From the NCBI GenBank assembly GCA_937902445.1, contig CALELJ010000096.1:1-21023 (forward strand): a DNA stretch of 21,023 bases. Direction: 5' to 3'. Source of the stretch: an uncultured Treponema sp. Its GTDB lineage: Bacteria > Spirochaetota > Spirochaetia > Treponematales > Treponemataceae. A program made the translations under genes and the position numbers. The notes below the pieces were generated by a model, which worked only from the letters and a program-made list of their open reading frames with translations, was not told the origin of the DNA and ran no database searches. Positions 14,128-20,511 of this stretch are shown piece by piece (position 1 is the first letter of the stretch; each line of letters opens with the position of its first letter).

Positions 14128-15006
14128 TTAGTAGATGTCCAGTTTGTAGGTGACTGAAACTGCATTTTCCTGAATGTTAAGGAGCGTCACAGTCAGCGTG
14201 TTCTGTCCTTTTGAAAGCTGGGTTTTAGCAAGTAAAAGCCTGTCGTTGTCAGGATAGACTTCGTTGATGGCATAATGATTGTTCCCGTTTACACCAAGGA
14301 ATCCTTCGTTTACCTTGAGAGTGTCGTATACGATGGTCTCAACAGATTCCCCGTTGATGGAAACGATGGTTTTGAACGGTACTGCATTTGTCTGTCTTGA
14401 TTTGTAGATCATGTATGTTCCGGCAGGAAGCCTTCTTTCCTGCGCTATGCTGTGGGCTGTGCCGTTTTTGTCTACGAGTGTAAGGGTCCCTGTTTCAAGA
14501 GGAACTTCCCTGGTGATGCGTGGCATAAGTAGTTTCGGGTTTACTGCCGAAAGATTCTTTCTGTCATAAACCTTGAACTCAAGTCCGTTGTTTTCTTCCT
14601 GCCATGCAGTGTATCCGCTTTTGCCGATTTCTACCTTTGCCTTGATGTCAAGATTTTCGGTAAGGCTTGTGTTCAGATAGTCGTCGTTGAGGTTTGAGTA
14701 GACTGTTGAAAGTCCATCGCCGTGAGAAATGATTACGCTTGTCCCGAGGGAGGATTCAAACCAGCCAAAGTCATCGTCGTGATCTGTAATTACGGCAGTT
14801 ACGGTTCCTTCCTCAGATGAATGAATCTGTGCGATGTCTTTGTATATGATGGAAGAACTTAAAACTCCTCCCCTAAGCTGTCCGAATTCCGAGTGGAGTG
14901 AATCTGCTGTCGTTTCTGCCTGAGGCCATTCAAAAGCCTGAACCTGCATGGAGAAACCTGAAAAAAGAATTATTGCAGCGGAAAGCAGTGCCTGTCTTTT
15001 CATCAT
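14128..15006 (-). CDS. Exported M23/LytM-fold protein with degenerate active site
   Basis: A 292-residue protein with a cleavable signal peptide (MMKRQ, hydrophobic core, likely cut after VQA at 24). Residues about 45-150 carry the LytM/M23 beta fold: GGVLSSSI, GTVTAVITDHDDDFGWF, GTSVIISHGDGLSTVYSNL, VEIGKSG and GLEFKVYDR. The metal ligands of active M23 peptidases are missing: the HxxxD position is not recognisable, YxHL reads YSNL (103-106) and HxH reads LEF (142-144). His95 remains. So it is probably not a peptidase; EnvC/NlpD-like inactive LytM proteins activate amidases, a possible parallel. Residues 165-292 form a beta-rich C-terminal region I do not recognise. It follows the propeller protein by 3 bp; AAGGAAG gives the ribosome site. 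Confidence 0.75.
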   Translation of the reverse strand: MMKRQALLSAAIILFSGFSMQVQAFEWPQAETTADSLHSEFGQLRGGVLSSSIIYKDIAQIHSSEEGTVTAVITDHDDDFGWFESSLGTSVIISHGDGLSTVYSNLNDDYLNTSLTENLDIKAKVEIGKSGYTAWQEENNGLEFKVYDRKNLSAVNPKLLMPRITREVPLETGTLTLVDKNGTAHSIAQERRLPAGTYMIYKSRQTNAVPFKTIVSINGESVETIVYDTLKVNEGFLGVNGNNHYAINEVYPDNDRLLLAKTQLSKGQNTLTVTLLNIQENAVSVTYKLDIY

Positions 15007-15009
15007 TTT

Positions 15010-16083
15010 TTACTTCCTTGAAATTGAGATTCGTGAAATCTTGTTGTTGCGGCCTACGAACAGTGAATTTCCCCTGGTCTGTATGAAAGAACATTCTCCA
15101 TCAAAACTGAAACTTCCCATCTGATGTGTGAAATCCTCAAGGACAGTAATGGTGTATGTTGATTTGTCTCTGCTCAGTATAAACACAAGTTCGTCATTTT
15201 CTGTGAATTCGATCTGAGTAATTTTTCCTTTTACCGGAATTTTTTTTGTCGTTGAATTCCTCAGGTTTACGATTCCGAGCCCGTCCTTAAAATTGTAGTA
15301 GGCATAATTTGCCTTTCTGTTGAACTTTACAAGTGTCTGGGTGTTGAGCTGGTTGTCAAGATATTCATGGAAAACAATGCGTGAATGTCCTGAGTTTTTT
15401 TCGGCAACAATGAATCTCTGATTGTTCTGTCCTGAAATACAGGCGATTCTGTTTCCGTCTTCTGAAATTGCCGTTCCAAGAATGACTTCCACGTCACTTC
15501 CGCCCGGATTGAATTTCTGGGAGATTCTTCCGCTGTCATCAAAGCTTACGACAGTTCCGTCTGAATAGCCTGCGACAGTTCCGCCTTTGCTTGAAGAAAA
15601 TGAAGTGATTGGAGCATAGTATTCATAGTTCCACTGGCGTTTACCTGTCTCGCTGAACTTGATGAATGAAGTTCCGCCTGGCTGCATTACGTAAATTCTG
15701 TCTTCGTCGATGAACGGGAATCCTTTTTCTTCTATCGTGCATGCCTTGGTTCCGTCTGCGAAAAATATATCCGCCTTCTCATTGTTTGCATTATAGGTGC
15801 AGTACCACTTGTTTGAAATGGTTGACTTGAAAGGAGCCGTAACAAGACAGCTTATCTTTCCTTCATTTGTGAAATAACCGATCTTGTCCCTCAGCTTGTA
15901 GGGAATGAGTTCATCCTGCGGTGCAGTGTTGCGGATGTGGGATATGTTTTCGGTCCATTCTGGCGTAAAATGAGTTTCGCTTCCCGTCGGGCGCATTGAA
16001 AAGATTATGTATACAAGACAAAAAATTGAAAGTGCCGGAATTAAATAGTTACGTTTTTTCTTGTTGAAATTCATGGAAGCCAT
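15010..16083 (-). CDS. Membrane-anchored beta-propeller-like protein, unknown function
   Basis: From the ATG at 16083 (MASMNFNKKKRNYLI) the product is 357 residues; the ATG at 16074 is equally possible, and neither has a Shine-Dalgarno. A single membrane anchor lies at about 12-29, after which the protein is extracytoplasmic. Residues about 60-357 are repeated beta strands of PQQ/WD-like type, for example KFSETGKRQWNYEY, GGTVAGYSDGTVVSFDDSG, TAISEDGNRIACISG and YYNFKDGLGIVNLRN, with roughly six to seven blades. No catalytic motif is seen; a scaffold or binding role is likely. It forms a two-gene operon with the M23-like protein, so the pair may act together at the cell wall. A longer GTG-initiated frame to 16299 runs through the inverted-repeat element and is not credible. 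Confidence 0.75.
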   Translation of the reverse strand: MASMNFNKKKRNYLIPALSIFCLVYIIFSMRPTGSETHFTPEWTENISHIRNTAPQDELIPYKLRDKIGYFTNEGKISCLVTAPFKSTISNKWYCTYNANNEKADIFFADGTKACTIEEKGFPFIDEDRIYVMQPGGTSFIKFSETGKRQWNYEYYAPITSFSSSKGGTVAGYSDGTVVSFDDSGRISQKFNPGGSDVEVILGTAISEDGNRIACISGQNNQRFIVAEKNSGHSRIVFHEYLDNQLNTQTLVKFNRKANYAYYNFKDGLGIVNLRNSTTKKIPVKGKITQIEFTENDELVFILSRDKSTYTITVLEDFTHQMGSFSFDGECSFIQTRGNSLFVGRNNKISRISISRK

Positions 16084-16133
16084 TCTATAAAAAAAGCCTA
16101 AAAATTGCAATTTTACCAAGCCTGAAGAACAGT

Positions 16134-16299
16134 GTGGAGAATAAAGCCTCCATGGAAATTGGGTGGGACGCAGGCGGAAAGGGTAAGGAGGGGCCCGCCA
16201 AGGCAGCATTTCGGTTTTTGAGGTGAAGCGGGAGGATTCCATTACCCTTTCTGCCGTCGCTGGGGCCCGCCATTTAACTGAATGGGCTTTATTCTCCAC
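16134..16299. repeat. 166-bp element bounded by perfect 15-bp inverted repeats
   Basis: GTGGAGAATAAAGCC (16134-16148) and GGCTTTATTCTCCAC (16285-16299) are exact reverse complements. Inside, GGCGGAAAGGGTAA (16173-16186) pairs with TTACCCTTTCTGCC (16242-16255) with one mismatch, and GGGGCCCGCCA is repeated directly (16190-16200, 16262-16272). The interior is GC-rich against AT-rich flanks, and no ORF or clear target-site duplication is seen. It could be a MITE-like element or a structured dispersed repeat. It sits in the divergent promoter region between the propeller gene and glyS. Confidence 0.7.
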
Positions 16300-16323
16300 A
16301 TGCTTTTATTATTTGCCATTATC

Positions 16324-16332
16324 TGCTATAAT
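16324..16332 (+). promoter_or_regulatory. Extended -10 promoter of glyS
   Basis: TGCTATAAT is a perfect extended -10. The -35 region just right of the inverted-repeat element is only T-rich (TTTTAT at 16304). Transcription from about 16339 would give a leader with the small hairpin TCGCTA (16349-16354) / TAGCGA (16363-16368), directly before the ribosome site AAAGGAG (16369-16375). Confidence 0.6.
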
Positions 16333-16382
16333 TTGGCAAAATTTTTTATCGCTACAAGCCAATAGCGAAAAGGAGTAAAAAA

Positions 16383-17837
16383 ATGGCAGAAAAAACTGTT
16401 GATCATTCATGCACTTTGGACAAGATCATCTCATTGTGCAAGCGCCGCGGATTTGTATATCAGGCATCAGAAATTTATGGCGGTCAGGCAGGAGCATGGG
16501 ATTACGGTCCTTTGGGTGTAGAATTTAAGAGAAACATTCAGAATGAATGGTGGCACTACATGACACAGCTTCATGATGATGTTGTTGGACTTGATTCCGC
16601 AATTTTCCAGCACCACACAACATGGAAGGCATCAGGCCACGCAGATCACTTCTCTGATCCAATGATCGACTGTCTTGAATGTCAGGCACGTCACCGCGCA
16701 GACAAAATGATCGAAGACTTTGTTGCAGCTAATCCAGACAAGAATCCTGGAAAGCCGGTTGATACAATGACACACGAAGAAATGGAAACTTTCATCAAGT
16801 CAAACATCAACTGCCCGGTTTGTGGAAGCAAGGAAAAGAAATATACAGCAGTTCGCGAATTCAACCTTATGTTCAAGACATACCAGGGACCAATCGCTGA
16901 TGAATCGCACCTCATTTACCTCCGCCCAGAAACATGTCAGGGTATCTTCACAGATTTCAAGAGCATCGTTCAGTCTAACCGCATGAAGATTCCTTTCGGT
17001 GTTGCTCAGGTTGGTAAGTCATTCCGCAACGAAATCATCTTCAAGAACTTCATTTTCCGCACAGCTGAATTTGAACAGATGGAAATGGAATATTTCTGTA
17101 AGCCAGGTACAGAAGACGAAACATTCGAACGCTGGAGAAAGGACCGCTGGGCATTCTACCTCAAGTACGGTATTCCAGAAGCACAGCTCAAGTGGCACCA
17201 CCACGACAAGCTTGCCCACTATGCTAAGGACGCTTACGACATCACATACAACTTCCCAATCGGCTTTGAAGAAATCGAAGGTATCCACTCAAGAACTGAC
17301 TTCGACCTTTCACAGCACCAGGAATACTCAAAGAAGGACATGGCATACATTGACCAGGAAGATGGAAACAAGAAGTACATTCCTTATGTAGTTGAAACAT
17401 CTGCAGGTCTTAACCGCAACTTCCTCATGTTCCTCTGTGAAGCATACGAAGAACAGAACGTGGCAGAAGCCGGACAGCCGGAAGACTACAGAACAGTTCT
17501 CCACCTCCATCCAAAGTTGGCACCTATCACAGTTGCAGTTCTCCCATTGATGAAGAAGGACGGACTTGCTGAAAAGGCAAAGGAAATCCAGAACATGCTC
17601 AAGGAAGATTTCGTTACTGACTACGATCAGAGCGGAACTGTTGGTAAGCGCTACCGCCGTCAGGATGAAGTTGGTACTCCATTCTGCGTAACAGTAGACT
17701 ACGATACACTCGACAGCAACAGCGCAGACTTCAACACAGTTACAGTTCGCAACCGTGACACAATGGCACAGGAACGCGTTAAGCTTGATGAACTTACTGG
17801 TTACATCTTCAACCAGATCAAGAACTACAACAAGTAA
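16383..17837 (+). CDS. glyS: Glycyl-tRNA synthetase, dimeric class II type
   Basis: Charges tRNA-Gly with glycine in the cytoplasm. The 484-residue single chain is the alpha2 type, not the alpha2beta2 GlyQ/GlyS type. It has RRGFVYQASEIYGGQAGAWD, DYGPLGVEFKRN, LRPETCQGIF (motif 2 region), GKSFRNEI and FRTAEFEQMEMEYF, and a C-terminal anticodon domain from about 385 (LAPITVAVLPL). Two Cys pairs (Cys97/Cys100 and Cys144/Cys147, as CxxC) suggest a zinc site. Thr is written almost always ACA, with strong preference for CCA, TCA and GCA, unlike neighbouring genes; this points to high expression bias. AAAGGAG precedes the ATG and the upstream extended -10 supports a single-gene unit. Confidence 0.96.
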   Translation: MAEKTVDHSCTLDKIISLCKRRGFVYQASEIYGGQAGAWDYGPLGVEFKRNIQNEWWHYMTQLHDDVVGLDSAIFQHHTTWKASGHADHFSDPMIDCLECQARHRADKMIEDFVAANPDKNPGKPVDTMTHEEMETFIKSNINCPVCGSKEKKYTAVREFNLMFKTYQGPIADESHLIYLRPETCQGIFTDFKSIVQSNRMKIPFGVAQVGKSFRNEIIFKNFIFRTAEFEQMEMEYFCKPGTEDETFERWRKDRWAFYLKYGIPEAQLKWHHHDKLAHYAKDAYDITYNFPIGFEEIEGIHSRTDFDLSQHQEYSKKDMAYIDQEDGNKKYIPYVVETSAGLNRNFLMFLCEAYEEQNVAEAGQPEDYRTVLHLHPKLAPITVAVLPLMKKDGLAEKAKEIQNMLKEDFVTDYDQSGTVGKRYRRQDEVGTPFCVTVDYDTLDSNSADFNTVTVRNRDTMAQERVKLDELTGYIFNQIKNYNK

Positions 17838-17849
17838 TTAATAATTGAT

Positions 17850-17939
17850 AATTCATAATGCATAATTGGTTTCCCCCGGTTATGTATTATGAATTGAATA
17901 TCAGGAGATTTTGTAATTATGAATCGTGCATTCATAATT
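17850..17939. repeat. Two AT-rich palindromes between glyS and the AKR-like gene
   Basis: AATTCATAATGCATAA (17850-17865) pairs with TTATGTATTATGAATT (17880-17895), 16 bp with one G-T pair, loop TTGGTTTCCCCCGG. AATTATGAAT (17915-17924) pairs with ATTCATAATT (17930-17939), loop CGTGC. The same AATTCATAAT word is used in both, so they belong together. No T-run follows. The Shine-Dalgarno-like CAGGAGA at 17902-17908 lies between them. Confidence 0.75.
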
Positions 17940-17952
17940 ATGAATTGTATTT

Positions 17953-18735
17953 ATGGAATTTATTTCACTTGGAAAATCAAATCTTCTCGTCAGCAAAAAC
18001 TCTTTTGGTGCCATGAGCCTTGACTGCAAGGAAATCGAAGCTTTTGGGGATGAGGCAGATGAAAAGGCATGCGGTATCGTGCATCATGCCTATTCCGAGG
18101 GAATGAATTTTTTTGACATCAGTCATTCAAAGCCTGTCTGTGAAAAGCGGTTGGGTGCTGCCCTTCATGGAATCAGGCATAATGTGATTCTTGCAACAAA
18201 AACTTCAGGTCAGACTGCGGCAGAGATCCGTCGTGATCTTAATGAAAGCCTTGATGCTCTGGAATCAGATTACATTGATTTATACCAGATTGAAAACCCG
18301 CTTGTTGTTCCGTTGAAGGACGGGAAAGATGGTCTTTATAATGAACTTCTGACATTGAAAGGCAAAGGAATCATCCGTCATATTGGAATCGCATCAGAAA
18401 ACTATGAACTCATAAAGGAAGCTGTAGAATGCGGATTGTACGAGACGGTACAGTTTCCATTCAGCATGATTTCTTCAGAAAATGTCGTGGATCTTGTAAA
18501 GCTCTGCGAGAAAAACGATGTCGGCTGTATTGCCATGCAGCCTCTTAACGGTGGATTGCTCAGCAATATTCCGCTTGCCTTTGGTTTCTTCCAGCAGTTT
18601 GAAAATGTAGTTCCTGTCTGGGGAGCCCATACTGATGAAGAATTGCAGCAGATTCTTTACTTCAACGAACATCCACCTGTAATTGATGATGAATTTAAAA
18701 AAGAGGTGGAGAATGTCCGCCTCTTCTTCAATTGA
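17953..18735 (+). CDS. Aldo/keto reductase-like protein lacking part of the catalytic tetrad
   Basis: A 260-residue AKR-fold (TIM barrel) protein: LGKSNLLVSKNSFGAMSL, AYSEGMNFFDISHS, NVILATKTSG, SLDALESDYIDLYQIENP, GIIRHIGIASENYELI and CIAMQPLNGGLL. Of the Asp-Tyr-Lys-His tetrad, Asp55 and Lys83 are present, Tyr aligns with Lys60, and His is Glu114 (DLYQIE instead of DLYQLH). Loss of Tyr argues against normal NADPH-dependent carbonyl reduction; His-to-Glu alone is known in 5-beta-reductases. The barrel is also shorter at the C-terminus than the usual 300 or more. The ATG at 17953 has no ribosome site nearby; CAGGAGA is 45 bases upstream beyond a hairpin. Function is open. Confidence 0.8.
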   Translation: MEFISLGKSNLLVSKNSFGAMSLDCKEIEAFGDEADEKACGIVHHAYSEGMNFFDISHSKPVCEKRLGAALHGIRHNVILATKTSGQTAAEIRRDLNESLDALESDYIDLYQIENPLVVPLKDGKDGLYNELLTLKGKGIIRHIGIASENYELIKEAVECGLYETVQFPFSMISSENVVDLVKLCEKNDVGCIAMQPLNGGLLSNIPLAFGFFQQFENVVPVWGAHTDEELQQILYFNEHPPVIDDEFKKEVENVRLFFN

Positions 18736-18763
18736 GTTCCGTTAAAATAATTTCACGGTTAAA

Positions 18764-20236
18764 CTAGTTTGTACTCTCGCCCAAAGCTGCCTTCAGGTCG
18801 TTTGTTTCCTGTTCCGTCATTACGCGGATGATTTTCAGCATTTCTTCATCTGTCTGAACTATCTTTGCCGATCCGTCTGTATTTATTCCGCCTATGATCT
18901 TTACGATAGGATTCTTTGGACTTGCCGGAGAAACGTCGACTACCTGTCCAACCTTTCCGTTTGCAAGATATACATATGCACCGATAGGGTAGAGGGAAAC
19001 GCTGTAGAGCAAAGCCTTTACAACCGTATCATCATAAAGATGGTTTGAGTTCTTGAGCATTTCAATCATGCCTTCGTATGTGGTGCGGGCTTCCTTGAAA
19101 TGGCGTGGAGCCGTAATTGCCTCATAGGAACATGCAACAGCTATGATTTTTGCATATGGAGAAATGTTTCCGCTGCGAAGATGTCTAGGATAGCCGGAAC
19201 CAGTTTCACGCTCGTGATGGTCAAGTACACCAAGCTGGATGGTGAGAGGGAATCCTGCATCTTTTACGATATTGTATCCAATGACAGTGTGTGTCGCCAT
19301 CTGAGATTTTTCCGCAGGTGTCAAAGGTTTGTCATTCATGTATAGCTGAGGAGGAAGACGAATCTGTCCTATCTCATGAAGTATACATGCGACTGTCAGT
19401 TCAATGAGTTTTTCATACGGCATATTGAGCTGAAGTCCGATTACTATCGCAAGAACCGCAGTTCTCATACTGTGGCTTATGAGGAAGTTTTTACTGCGTG
19501 CTTCGTAGCTTGGAGAAATTCTAAGGATGAATTTTTTTGTTTCTCTGACGAAGTTACACAGCTCAAGAGCTTTTTCGTTCAGTTCCGGCTGTGAGATAGT
19601 CTTATGAGTTGAATACTTTGTGTAGACCTGGTTTATGAAATCCATGAACTTCTCATAAGTTTTCTGTGCGGCTTCCATGTATTTTGTGTCTTCCTCTTCC
19701 GACATTGGAAGATCACTTCTTGCTCCGACAGAAAACTTGAGGGCTTCATCTGCAGCTCCCGGATTATGTGTCGAAAGATATGCTGACAAAGAAGTCTGAG
19801 CCTGCTTTGTTGTACCTTTGAAAACCTTTGGAATGTTCTGAACACCCTGGGCTGGGGCTGTAGGTGCAACTGTATCATCAAAGGCAGATAGATCCACACT
19901 TTCTGATGTCTTGAATTTTTCTGGAATCTGTTCTTTAGGGATGGAAGTTGATTCGTCATCCGCACCAAACTCTGAAAGATCCACCGATTCTGTCTTGCCA
20001 AGGTCTGGTTTCTGTTTCTGAGAAGTTGAATTTGGTGTGCCTGGATTTGCTGGCTGTGGTGCGGAAGCTTTTGGTTCTGGCCCTGAAACTTCCTTAAAAC
20101 CCCATTTTACCAGTGCTGAAAGCTGGCTCTGCGTAATTGGACATGGAGGAACTGCAATTAAAAACATCTTGTCCAACGTTACAGGTGAACTGAAATGAGT
20201 ATCTGGTTTGATATCAGCAATCTTAATTGTATTCAT
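18764..20236 (-). CDS. HD-GYP domain protein with altered HD dyad
   Basis: A 490-residue cytoplasmic protein. HD-GYP enzymes hydrolyse cyclic di-GMP. Residues 1-50 resemble the N-terminal domain that often precedes HD-GYP (IADIKPDTHFSSPV, LVKWGFKEV). Residues about 51-145 are a Pro/Ser/Thr-rich linker with two copies of ESVDLSxF (83-90 and 112-119). The HD-GYP domain covers about 220-420: His255, ILHEIGQIRLP with His287-Glu288 where HD is expected, His316, and the GYP motif HHERETGSGYP (340-350). DvyDAlts is ACSYEAIT, with Cys369 for Asp. Metal binding may thus be changed or lost, so activity is uncertain. ATG 20236 was chosen because GGGGA lies 7 bases before it; a longer frame to 20413 crosses a terminator hairpin. 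Confidence 0.85.
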   Translation of the reverse strand: MNTIKIADIKPDTHFSSPVTLDKMFLIAVPPCPITQSQLSALVKWGFKEVSGPEPKASAPQPANPGTPNSTSQKQKPDLGKTESVDLSEFGADDESTSIPKEQIPEKFKTSESVDLSAFDDTVAPTAPAQGVQNIPKVFKGTTKQAQTSLSAYLSTHNPGAADEALKFSVGARSDLPMSEEEDTKYMEAAQKTYEKFMDFINQVYTKYSTHKTISQPELNEKALELCNFVRETKKFILRISPSYEARSKNFLISHSMRTAVLAIVIGLQLNMPYEKLIELTVACILHEIGQIRLPPQLYMNDKPLTPAEKSQMATHTVIGYNIVKDAGFPLTIQLGVLDHHERETGSGYPRHLRSGNISPYAKIIAVACSYEAITAPRHFKEARTTYEGMIEMLKNSNHLYDDTVVKALLYSVSLYPIGAYVYLANGKVGQVVDVSPASPKNPIVKIIGGINTDGSAKIVQTDEEMLKIIRVMTEQETNDLKAALGESTN

Positions 20237-20252
20237 ATTATTCCCCATCATA

Positions 20253-20260
20253 TTATCGGC
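20253..20260 (-). promoter_or_regulatory. Sigma-28-type -10 box before the HD-GYP gene
   Basis: The minus strand reads GCCGATAA, an exact match to the flagellar sigma-28 (FliA) -10 consensus, ending 16 bases before the HD-GYP ATG. At the expected -35 distance the sequence is TATCATTA, which matches TAAAGTTT poorly (4 of 8). The site is suggestive only. Confidence 0.35.
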
Positions 20261-20327
20261 ATGAAGATTAATAATGATAACACTTTTTTTTATGATGAAT
20301 CTGTGGGAAAAGCAGTTTAAAAAATGA

Positions 20328-20359
20328 AAAGGCCAAAGCCTAAAACTTCTTTGACCTTT
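20328..20359 (-). terminator. Hairpin terminator upstream of the HD-GYP gene
   Basis: On the minus strand AAAGGTCAAAG pairs with CTTTGGCCTTT (one mismatch, 10-base loop) and is followed by TCATTTTTT. It would end transcripts from mscS or from the small unit at 20373-20491 before they reach the HD-GYP gene. Confidence 0.7.
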
Positions 20360-20372
20360 CCTCATGGAGATT

Positions 20373-20471
20373 TTATAAAGCAAACTCAGTTGCATACCGT
20401 GATCTAATCTCATACACAGGCGTCTGGATGTCTTTCTTTTGAAAAGAACCGTCTGTATATTTCTCTATCAC
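20373..20471 (-). other. Possible small ORF (32 codons) or small RNA in the mscS/HD-GYP gap
   Basis: A GTG at 20471 opens a 32-codon frame ending LYS-free in RYATEFAL at a TAA (20373-20375), 13 bp before the terminator stem. It begins VIEKYTDGSFQKKDIQTP and has ordinary codon use. No Shine-Dalgarno precedes it, and it starts about 13 bases after the sigma-28-like -10 at 20484-20491. It may be a small protein, a small RNA, or a leftover gene end. I recognise no family. Confidence 0.25.
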
Positions 20472-20483
20472 AGCACGCTTTTA

Positions 20484-20511
20484 TTATCGGGCCGATATTT
20501 CAAAAACTTGA
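20484..20511 (-). promoter_or_regulatory. Sigma-28-like promoter after mscS
   Basis: The minus strand reads TCAAGTTT (20511-20504), 12 bases, then CCCGATAA (20491-20484). Each box differs at one base from the sigma-28 consensus TAAAGTTT / GCCGATAA; the usual spacer is 11. The -35 overlaps the last mscS codons. It would transcribe the small region that ends at the terminator at 20328-20359. Confidence 0.35.

Noticed and set aside
16084..16299. N-terminal extension of the propeller protein from a GTG at 16299
   Set aside because: It reads through the inverted-repeat element, is Pro/Arg-rich and places 72 residues before a normal membrane anchor.
18736..18763. Terminator between the AKR-like and HD-GYP genes
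   Set aside because: Only a 4-bp CCGT/ACGG stem with a long loop can be formed, with no T-run; too weak to call.
20237..20413. 59-residue N-terminal extension of the HD-GYP protein
   Set aside because: It crosses the terminator hairpin at 20328-20359, and the sequence is unlike the domain; ATG 20236 has GGGGA at proper spacing.
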